A stretch of DNA of 64,000 nt from Mastacembelus armatus. Its lineage: Eukaryota > Chordata > Actinopteri > Synbranchiformes > Mastacembelidae. Each line of letters begins with the position of its first letter. Position 1 is the stretch's first letter. The notes under the pieces are model-generated. The model made no database searches and had not been told where the DNA came from. It saw only the letters and a program-made list of their open reading frames with translations. Below, one piece after another: positions 23,638 to 33,869 of the stretch. Both the position numbers and the translations under genes were made by a program. Where the stretch lies: positions 3,824,173 to 3,888,172 of the forward strand of contig NC_046638.1 of assembly GCF_900324485.2 (NCBI RefSeq), read 5' to 3'.

Positions 23638-23639
23638 TA

Positions 23640-25294
23640 TTTTTGTAAATTTATTTTCTGTTATTTAATCTTTCTTATATACACTCACCGGCTCCTTGAT
23701 GGTCTCCTTGTCTGAAATTCTCAAAGAGTTGTTCAAAAAAAAGAGAAGGGGGATTATGAAAGTATGAGTTATTCTAGGACTGATGGGTTACATGGAAGAG
23801 GAATATGTCCCATGACCTATGAGCTGTTTCAAGTGTCGACGTTATGCAAGATGTGGGGGCATACAATGCTATAACTGTAGAATGGTACACAGGGGATTTT
23901 AAGTAATATAACAGGATATTCAGATACAGGAAGTAGAGGTGGAGAAGAAAGTATCATACGAGTCAGCAAAACAGGTCAAAGGACAAAGAGCTACCAGTGA
24001 AATAAAGACAATAAGTCAAGCAAGCAGTGCAGAATAACAACATGACAACAAGAAGCTAATATTGACATTTATAGCTGGAGTGATCAATAGTATGATAGGG
24101 GTGGAGTCTAAGATGCAGTAAAGACAACTAACAGTTAAAGCAGTAACAGGCTGTGTCATCTAGAGACAGATGGGTTGACATGGGAGGAAATGAGAGACCA
24201 GTTGCAGATATCAAGCCAAGAACTGGGGTGTTTACTTTCAAGGGTATTAAGTGGAATACAGTATCTCATTGGACAAGAATTTCTACACTTAATACGATCA
24301 GATGTGTGCACGAATTTTGGTTTAAGCCAATTTTGGATTTTGTAATGCAGGGATATGAAATTACATGATAGGATAGGAAAGAGGAGAGCATTGACGTGAG
24401 TCGTCCACTGCAGCTGCTTCTCTGGTCTATCAGGATGTTGTGAAGATGATGGTCATTGAATTCCAGGATGGTCTCTACCTCTATGTGCATCTCATTGTGC
24501 AGTTGTTCTGTTGTTCATGAAACAATAGTACATGTCATTATGGACTGTCAGTAATATGAGCAGGAAAGACAGCAGATGGAGGAGGAAATGAAAAGGGCTT
24601 AAATGAATGAGTTTAGTTTAAAATCCCTTCTAGAAAAGCCAAGTGGAGTAAATAGGGTTCAATTAAAATATTTAGATAGACCACGTTTAACATGTAGTTT
24701 TGATCCATGCTCCGAAGCAGAAGTTGCCATAATGCACCTATACTGATGGTTGACTCTGCCATTAAAACACAAGAAGACGACAAAGCCCAAAGGAGACAAA
24801 GGAAACAGGATCAAGTCTTTGCAGAACTACTTTCTGCAAGTCCCAAAGAGCCTGACACTGACATCACCATGAATCAGAAGAAAGGATTCAGTTTACTCTC
24901 TGTGTGAACGGCCTTCGACAGGTGCAGTGGCCCTTTGGAAGACTGGGTCAGCAGGCCATGGATGGTGCATGGAGATGATTCAGTTGGGATCCAGAAATGA
25001 GACTTTGATAACTTAAAACTATATTTAGAGATTATTTGGTTTGACTTATAAAAATGCAAAAACCAAAGAAAAATATGAAACACAATGCCTTTATTTGAAG
25101 ATGAAAAATGTGGCCAAGATGGATCATCTGAGGTGACGAGAAAAAGAAATGGAACTAGCCTGCAGGACTGGAGAACAACTTTTGATGCAGATTATATTTG
25201 AGAAAATGAGACCAGGTTTGAAGAAGGTGACAGCAAGATGGAGTCAAACCACACAATAAAACCACACAATCAACATGTTAAAACCTGTACCAAT
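23640..25294. other. Unit 3 intergenic block, right of Tc1
   Basis: Duplicate of 9057-10712 in unit 1 with only scattered substitutions. It includes the inverted TIR fragment (about 24701-24756). The short open frames here have no recognisable product. Confidence 0.6.
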
Positions 25295-25484
25295 CCATCC
25301 ATCCATCCATCCATCCATCCATCCATCCATCCATCTTCTATACCCGCCTTTTCCTGAAAGCCAGGGTCATGGGGATCTGCTGGAGCCTATCCCAGCTCTC
25401 TCTCGGGTGAAAGGCAGGGGTCCACCCTGGACAGGTCACCAGTCCATCACAGGGCCACATATACCACATCACACACTCACACTC
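25295..25484 (-). mobile_element. Rex3/RTE-like LINE 3' tail, unit 3
   Basis: Same insertion as at 10713 and 15684, with target duplications ACCTGTACCAAT at 25283-25294 and 25485-25496. The tract has ten CCAT repeats. Confidence 0.75.
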
Positions 25485-25496
25485 ACCTGTACCAAT

Positions 25497-26440
25497 ATAT
25501 AATGTAAATCTAGTGCAATTGAACACAGGTTATATAAAATAACAAATTACACATACATACACATGAAATTTTGTATTTGTAACATATGTGATTAAGACTG
25601 AACTAGTTTCCCTCAGCATGTGACCTTACAATGCCCAGTTGATGGTGCTGATGACCCTTCACATTATGGAGGCTGTGGCATTGAGGAATTACCAACTGCA
25701 TAATATATCAAATAGTGCTGGTGCAGCAGTTGGTGTCCACTGTGAGTTCAGTCTGCTGATTGTTGTCTTGCTACAGAGATTAAGATACAAATATATTTGA
25801 ATGTAACATAATTGTGCTTTTGTGTTAGTGATGATCTTATGTATTGTAAAGTGGTTGTATGTATATGATGTGTCAGTGCTCATGGTTAAATACATTTCAT
25901 TAGAATCAACACCACTTTAAATCAAACTGCAGCAGAGCAAATTTAAACTCATCTGTCACAGGAAGTATAAAAACTGAATTTAAGTCACGTGACTTCAGAA
26001 AAGTATTGATTATAGATTGATACAACAGGTGTGAGGTAGCTAGGGCATAAAAATTAGAAAATATTTGTTTGAAGAACAAATGTATAATATTTATGTTCAT
26101 TTTAGGTTTTTATTCAAAACTGTCGACCACCCAACCTCTGGGCAGCCCAGTACCTGGTTGCAGATCTAGTTTTCATGTACCTTTTAAAAAGCCACTAAAT
26201 CTGCCCACAGTCCAACATCCAGTGTTATGAGTTCATGAAACTGTTAAAGGACAATAAAGTGAATGAGGTTTAAGGTTTTGTGTTTCTTCTTTGCATCATA
26301 CACATTGGTTCACTGATTATCTAAAAACTACAATACTGCTAAAGTACAACTAAAAATGTTAATCATTGTGAGAGCTTCAGTGACATATTTAAAACATTTT
26401 CAATAGGTCACAAAGGACAAATATGTTTGTCTGTGATTTG
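25497..26440. other. Unit 3/unit 4 boundary, non-coding
   Basis: Right-hand block of unit 3, then the left-hand block of unit 4, which has the same long version as unit 1 (GCAGATCTAG segment). The palindrome GTCACGTGAC is at 25984-25993. No gene. Confidence 0.6.
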
Positions 26441-26479
26441 CAGCTGTGTGTGTATGTGACAAACTTCATGGGCAGAAAT

Positions 26480-28852
26480 TTAAGTTTGGCCATATGAGTT
26501 TTTGAAGCGTTCAGCGAGATAGTCGCCTGCTGTAATCGGGGGGTATTTGTTGGAGCCATCACAGCAGGTGATCAGAGCTTCATCATCAGGGTGGACAAAG
26601 AAGGCCATGGACTGACGTGTGCTGGAGTCTCCGTTTGAAGGCAATAAAACCCTGTGGACCTGAGGAACAACGAACAACTACGATGACAAGTTTTTATTCT
26701 TTCACAACAACATGAACCATAACTCTTATTACTTGTACTGAGTCAGTCACTGAGTGGTATTACTTCAAACACCATGATGTCAATCATTTCTGTTCTCTGG
26801 TAGTTGAGATTTGTGAAACTAAAGCTAAAAAAAACTCAGATACAGAGCATTTAAACTTACAGTATGTGATCTTAGTGAGTCTACTTGGGTAAAACCATCT
26901 GTTTCAAATACTTTTTACTCTCTCCTTTCACTCACCACAGAGACAAACTGATCGCTGGTCCAGCGCTGCATCAGGTCAGCGATGTTGATGAGGACTGTCC
27001 CGGGGATACAGGGAGCACAGACGAATTCACCTGAACGGTTCTGGACCTGAAGGTTGACAAGTGTCAGGAGGATTAAATAACTGAACACTTTTCTTCCATT
27101 CTAGCAAAAAACTGTTTTTAAGATTTTGTTTATCTATGTATATTTTATAAATCCAGATGATTCTGTTGTTACCTGCAGACCTTCAGAGCCCTGGAACAAC
27201 AGCGTGAAGGTGCCGTAGTCAGAATGCTCTCCACAGCGAACCTGATCCTGCTTTGCTTTTTCACTGTTCACAGGTTGGTAGTAGAGGGACCGCAGAGTTG
27301 TGCCATTTACATCAGCTGCAGGAGAAAAACAGAAATGAAATTCCTCCAAGAAAGTCACATTTCCCCAGGATGAGCCCCCAAGTTTGTTGGGTTTTGATAC
27401 TAAGTGTGTTATCAGAGAATGAATGAACCTCCTTTATCGACTGAGCAGCATCAGAAAATGTGCACACATGCTCAGAAGAGTCTCAGTGATAAAAAGAATC
27501 AATCCACAGTGCTACCACACATCAGCTGCTCTACACTGACTGTTTTGCACCTTCCACCCTTATTTTTAGACTGACAACAAACTGCAGAGTGGTGTTTTCT
27601 GAACATACTTCCTATAAAACGATGTGTACTCAGGAGCACCTCTGGGTCCAGACCCAGGCTGAGGGCCATGACCCTCAGCACCCTCAGAGAGAGCTCTTTA
27701 CAGCGCTGGTAGAAAGACGTAAGAATCTCCTGGAAGTCTTTTACATCTTCTGATGACGGCCATTTCTACCACAGAGGAGAAGAACATTAGAGCCTGAGCA
27801 GGTCTAGATGTCTGAGGCTGACGATAATATGGTCAAGTTAAAAAAACATTAGTTTCCTCGTTTTCTTAGGCAATGTTTGCTTAGTGGTTGAGTCCACTTG
27901 CACTGAAAATCCCACTGAGCTATGTTTTTAACATGTAAATAAACTACACATTCCTTCACTTGTAGTTAAACAATATAGGAACATGTTTTGTTTGCAAATG
28001 AAGGTACACCCATTTTTCAATATTTTAATTTGACATAATTGTGCTTTTGTTAGTGACGATTGTATAAATTCACTGTATGTGTAGTGTCAGTGACTATATC
28101 TGACATATTCATTTGTAACGTAAACACAAAAGGCTTCTGTTTAAAACAAATACACTCAGCAGGATATTTTCACCAACCAACCTCAAACCTTTCTGAGGGA
28201 TTCCTGTAGGCTGCTGTAGTTTCTTATCCATAAATGCTGATACTTCATATCATTCGGATTTATCAGTCAGGCACTTTAACCATCAAACAGGCAACGATAA
28301 AGTCATAAAAGGAGCTCAATCTGCACTCAGTTCTGAATCCTTACTATGTCAGGGTGAAGTGAAGCAAAGTTGAATGACTCCTTAAGGTCTGCAGGTCGAC
28401 GTGGATTCAACCTGAAACGCAGGTAGCCTATATAAACTTAAAAGCAGCAAACAGTGCAGATAAAAAGAAACGTGTCCACGGTCTGAATCCTACCTCTCAG
28501 TCTCCATAGACACCCAGCCGTGGTTACGATTGTTGGGAAAGTTACCCCTGCTGAAGGGTTTTTTCAGTTCCTCTGGCTGCAAGAAGAACTTCTTGGATAT
28601 GTCCAAAACACGGGCCACCTAAGCCAATACACACAAGACGCATTTAGACGCTTCCAACAAACTAAACACAGCGTTGAATTTATTTACTGGCCTCACCTCT
28701 TCCTCAGTGATCCCAGTGTTTTTCAGAAACGCAAAACCGACTTCAGTAAAAGCTGTTTTCATGTCTTGGCTCAAGCTGCACAGCTGCTGGTCAGAAACAT
28801 CTGGATCATTCTGGAGGCCGCACGCGCCAAAGTCCAGCACCGGGATGCTCAT
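26480..28852 (-). CDS. 2-oxoglutarate/Fe(II) oxygenase, array copy D
   Basis: Seven intact exons: 28852-28697, 28618-28494, 28411-28345, 27765-27609, 27315-27173, 27046-26936, 26659-26480; predicted 312 residues with the full His199/Asp201/His255 and Arg268/Ser270 set. This copy differs most in its 5' half: NFPNNRNHGW in exon 2, RRPADLKESFNFASLHPDI in exon 3, and GEF instead of GDF in exon 6. This is probably the state closest to the single-copy ancestor. It stands head to head with the first pnpla gene, 278 bp between start codons. Intron 3 contains DNA similar to the nucb2 downstream flank. Confidence 0.89.
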
Positions 28853-29130
28853 TTTTAAAAGCGACAGGTGTGACTAAGTTACATTGTACAGCACAGGACA
28901 CTCAAAATGACTTTTAACGAGGAGAGGATTTCACTCAGACCATGTGACCTCATGCAGCCAATAGAAACAGAGCTCCTAACAAGACATAATTGCGTAACAG
29001 ATGTGCCTCCGTGTTACCTTTGAATGCTGCGTCCAGGTGATGGGGAGCAGGTCCAGGAACTGGTTCTCAGCTCGTTGGCAGATAGATGTGTAGTGGAGCT
29101 TTTGTTAGCTGAACTTCTGAACCTGAGAAG
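28853..29130. promoter_or_regulatory. Bidirectional promoter of oxygenase D and pnpla copy 1
   Basis: Only 278 bp separate the divergent start codons, so the two genes must share promoter DNA. It contains CATGTGACCT (28940-28949) and CCAATAGAAACAGAG (28958-28972). Both motifs recur between tdg copy 2 and uqcc6. No TATA box seen. Confidence 0.6.
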
Positions 29131-32100
29131 ATGTTGGACTTGCAGAAGGACTGGAGCATCTCCTTTGCAGGTTGTGGTTTTATGGGGATTTATTATGTCG
29201 GTGCCAGCAGCTGTATCCTCGAACGGTTCCCTCGCTTCATACAAGACGCCTCTAAAATCTGTGGAGCTTCTGCAGGTGCATTGATGGCTGCGGTTCTAAC
29301 ACTTGGAATCCCTCTAGGTGAGCCGAGGGTCATCCAACCAAACTCTCGTTGATAAGCTCATGCTCCAGGTAGCACTTTAAAAAAGAAGTTTATTTAAGTG
29401 TGTTATTAGTGTACTTCTTTAAGTATACCTTCACTTTACAAATGATACCCATGTCTACTAATGCATTAACCACTGGATTAACCACTGCATTAACCACTGG
29501 ACCTGTGGTATGTCCCATGACTGCCCTTCCAGTTCTTAGCAGTTTGGTGAAACTAGTCTCTTTAAGTTCACTACTAACATGGTGGGGGGTTGGACTGAGA
29601 TCTCCCAGGATGCTCCAAGGATTATTAAGGATTATTGCTTGCATTCTCAGTTTGGTTATATTCCTTTTGTTGTGTGTGTGTGTTTTGCAACAGTGCAGGT
29701 TATTTCATCCTGTGCTGGTCCATTTATTTATTTTTACTGTACCACTGATGTACAGTATCTAATCTCCTCTGTGCAGAGACATTTTGTGCTGACTTGATGT
29801 TCATGGCTAAAGAGGCCAGGAAGCTCAGGCTGGGGCCCCTGCACCCAGCTTACAACCTACTGCAGATCGTCCAGGACTCTCTGCTGGGGAGCCTTCCAGA
29901 AGATGCACACGTCAGATGTTCTGGGAAGCTCATCGTGTCCCTGACCAGAGTGTGTGATGGGAAGAACGTACTGGTGTCGGAGTTCGACAGCAGAGAGGAG
30001 CTCATTCAGGTAGTAAAACTGGTGTTTTTGTCCAGCTTAATAACCACTTACATTATTCTGTCAGTTATACTGCAAGATGCTGACAATAACGATTGAAGGA
30101 TACTGAAGGGTTGAAGTTGCAACTTTTTGTTTTGTTTTGTTTTGTTTTTTTTTAACATTTACCATCATGGACTGATGTACCTGATAATCACGTTTGTATC
30201 ACCAATCCCTCATCTCTTGAAATAAAGCTTAAAACATTATGTAATATCATTAAAGTTTAACAACACTTATTTGTTAAAAGCCTTTTAAATGTTTGTCTGC
30301 TCAGGAGGTTTATGTCTCTGTGACTAATACGCAGTAATATTTGTCCTTCCAGGCCCTTTTGTGCAGCTGCTTTGTCCCTTTCTATTGTGGTGTAATTCCT
30401 CCCACCTACCGTGGAGTGGTAAGTGAATGTATCTGAGCTTCACTCAGTTGGTCAACAGCAACTTGTTTAGGACTAGGGCAAGAGACAGACATTGAATGCA
30501 TCCTCTGTGCTTAACTTAAAATGAAGCCATTTTTTTTTTTTTTTTTTAAACAGCTTTGCATATTCAGATTTGGTGCTTATATTTCTTACCCACAGTTTCT
30601 CTGTGCTACCAGAGTCCACAACTAAAAACATTCAAACTGCCCTCTAAAATCAAGCCCATGCAAACGGGGGAGGTTTGGGAATGTTTGCACACACCCAGAC
30701 TGACATATTATATCCTGTTTAATTTTAATCAACATATTGTGACTTTCAACTATACTGAGTAGCTGGAAAAAATGGAAACAGGTGCATTTTAATGTAATGC
30801 AAAACATAAGTCCTGTAGTAAATACTACCTTATATAAAATATGACTACCTCCTAAACAATAATCAACACATTGATTCAGTCATTCACATTTTGTCACATT
30901 CATTCAGTCATTTTGTCAAAATTTGCTTTAGTCAATGCATGATTTATTATGAAGTCCTTATGGTGCACAGTGTCTTAGAACATCAATCTGAGTATTTGAG
31001 ATGATTTGTGGTTATTTCAGGTTTTAACTAGAGATTACCACCATCCTTTTCAGCACCACGTGGACGGTGCCATCAGTGACAACCTGCCTCGCTGTCACCT
31101 GAGGAACACTATCACGTTCTCTGCGTACGCTGGCGAGAGCGACATCTGCCCCCGTGCGAGCACAATCAGCTTCCATGTAGTGTGCTTCAGCAATGTCAGC
31201 ATCCAGGTCAGCACGGAGAACATGTACAGAGTGACCAGCACCTTCTTCCCCCCAGAGCCTGAGGTGAGACGCAGAAGGTTCAGACCATACCAGTGTTTTT
31301 CATGCTTTAGTCCTCTCACTACAAGCACTATACACTTGATATTACTACCAACCAATTTCTAAAGCATGATACTTTTTTATTTTAAGGTATTTTTCCTTCC
31401 TTTCTTCTTGTTCCTGAGGTGAAAACATGTTTGTAAAGTTGGCTTGGAGGTGATATATCTCTGAAATCATCATCGTTCTACCCTCTACTGGACAGAAATA
31501 GGCCATTGAGACCTTAATTTAATATTAATTGTTATATCAGTGGACAGTGAAGACCTATAATATGTGGACTGAGCAGACCTACCTTCATCCTAATTAAGCA
31601 CCCTGGGATTTACAGGCGATTGCTGAAATCTGTCATAATGGCTACATGGATGCTCTCCGCTTCCTGCAAGACAACAGTAAGGACATTTTTATAATAATAT
31701 ACTTGACTCCATCAAATACAATAGCTGATAGTGAGGAGGGCCTTAGATATAAACTGTGATAGCAGCCAAATACTGACCAATGCTCTGTGTTGCAGAAATC
31801 TTGTTTATTTTGAATGCCTATCACAGATCTGATCGATAATGAATGCCCACTGAGAAGTTTGGAGACAAATGCATCCAGACTGGCTTGTTGTGAGGTAGCA
31901 AATCAAATGGCTGCAGAGACAAAGGAGGACACTCAGCAGAATGAGCTAAAACCACGTGCAGATGTGCACTTTTGGCTGGATCCACAGCTCACACAGAATC
32001 TCCCAGTTGGCATCAAAAAGGGTACGTATAGTCACTGCAGCCTGGGCTGACTTGGTTGTGATTAGCAGATACCCTGTCCTTGTCTGGACCAAAAAACAGT

Positions 32101-33316
32101 AAATATCACTGTTACTTAATATTTCCCTATAGTAAATTTAATGTAGTAAAACAAAGTGCAATGTTTATTTTTCACTGTTATTTCAGTTTTGTGTGAGGCC
32201 TGTAGAGAAGCACATACAGCTGGTGGTCTGTTGTCCCACATGACCAAGGACCTGCCAAAGAAAATGTCTTCCTACCTGCAGATGCCCAGTACTCTGCCCG
32301 TAAAGTTGGCCCACTCTCTAGCACAGAGGTACGTTGGACTAGTCTGTGTGCTCAGCCACTCTGTTCTTCTGAGGTCATCAAGGTAACTTGATTTAACATA
32401 TTATTTTCTTTGTCATCTTAATACCAAAGCTCTGTTCTGTGGTCCTGGAATCTAAACAGGTTGTAATAAATGCTATAGATGATTCCCAAATGCTTTGACA
32501 TTTTAGTTTGTAGCTAACACAAATGCCACGTTTTTGTTTTTTGCTTCCTAGAGTGTTTCCATCTTTCAAGGAATTTTGTTCTCCACTACGTTTCTCTGCC
32601 ACTTTTCTATTAAAGATGTTCTGACATAAGAGAACCTGCCAATATGTCACAACACACTATTGTCTGACCTGAGGCTTTTTTCCTACACTGCCACTATGCA
32701 CTAATTGCCTGTTGCTTCCAGGCTGGTGGATTGGATCCCAGGTGTGTCCAAGGACATGAGCTGGCTCTATGGCATGGCTGAAAATATATACAAACAGGCT
32801 TGGAAGCACAAGGTTGAAGACAACAGGTATTCATGTCTCTTGATAGTGGTTTTATTGGTTGGGCTATTTTGCTGTCATTAAAACTGTAGCATAACAAATA
32901 ATAAAATAATTCTCTTTAATATCTTCTACATCAGCTAAATGCATCTTCACCCTGTAATTTTTCCCAGTGAGATGCCGTTGTGCAGGTGTACAAGTCTGCC
33001 ATTAGGCCTGAACCTGTGGAATCAGAGAAACGAAAATGGAAGTTCTCTTCCGATGACCCCAGAAGCCACTCCCACCTCCAACTTCACCTTCACCTGGAAC
33101 GCAGATAGCAAGGAGGTCCACCTGCCCCTGACTCCACCCTCTACACCAACGTACAGCCCCCCCTCTGGGTTTGATGATGCTCCCACACAGTCGCCTCAAA
33201 GTGCAGGTAGAGGCTGGGGCTTGGGCAGAGCTGTGGGGTGGATCCGAAATATTGCATCTGAGCAGACGTCAAACCTCAAGACTATGGATTCAGCGTCCTC
33301 TGCTTCATTCAAGTAA
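29131..33316 (+). CDS. pnpla3-like: Patatin-like lipase (PNPLA2/PNPLA3 type), copy 1
   Basis: Ser-Asp dyad acylhydrolase of the ATGL/adiponutrin group, acting on lipid-droplet triacylglycerol or retinyl esters in known members. Exons: 29131-29317, 29777-30009, 30353-30418, 31054-31263, 31616-31676, 31827-32021, 32187-32328, 32722-32826, 32968-33316; 1548 nt, 515 residues. The oxyanion loop GCGFMG is at 14-19, the nucleophile Ser47 in GASAG, and Asp166 in DGA, at the same positions as in human PNPLA2/3. Residue 148, the human PNPLA3 I148M site, is Val. The C-terminal exon is Ser/Thr/Pro-rich. Synteny with samm50 favours PNPLA3 over PNPLA2; sequence alone does not settle it. Confidence 0.9.
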
Positions 33317-33869
33317 ATATATTTGATACTGCACTGAAAAAGAAAAAAGTGAAAATGTTAATAAATTAATTGAAAACCATCCAATATATTTATTTTTTTC
33401 ACAAAAATAAAAAAATAACATTCAGGTCAAAAATGCTACTGGAAAAAAAGTAAAGAAAGAAACAAAAACACCTTAGTAAATATGTCTTTATGCATTTTAT
33501 TTCTAATTATTCAACACTTCATAATTTGATCCTGGCAGTCCTGTAGTGCTGTGTACATTACAGCCTCACTAAGTGTGGGTTAGATAACTTATGTAGACTG
33601 TATCACATATCGTGCAGTTGGCCTAATTGCAGCCTTAAGTAAAGTGACTCCAGCCTGTTTTCTATTTTGAAATGTGACGTTTGAGCCTAGTAAGTTGTGC
33701 AATGCTGTAACATATTCAAAAGAAGCACTGGCCGCTTTACCTCTGAATGTAGTGAAGATAAGATTAAAACGTTACCTGTTAGTTGAACAGAATCCAAATA
33801 CACCAGCTGACCTCTGAGAGGTGATGACTTTGGAGATGTAGTTTTGAGATTCCACCAACCTCATTGAAG
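33317..33869. other. Spacer between the two pnpla genes
   Basis: Contains the 3' UTR of copy 1 and the 5' flank of copy 2. AT-rich, and I see no further gene. Confidence 0.5.

Noticed and set aside
29462-29505. Three imperfect ATTAACCACTG repeats in pnpla copy 1 intron 1
   Set aside because: Too short and imperfect to suggest more than local slippage.
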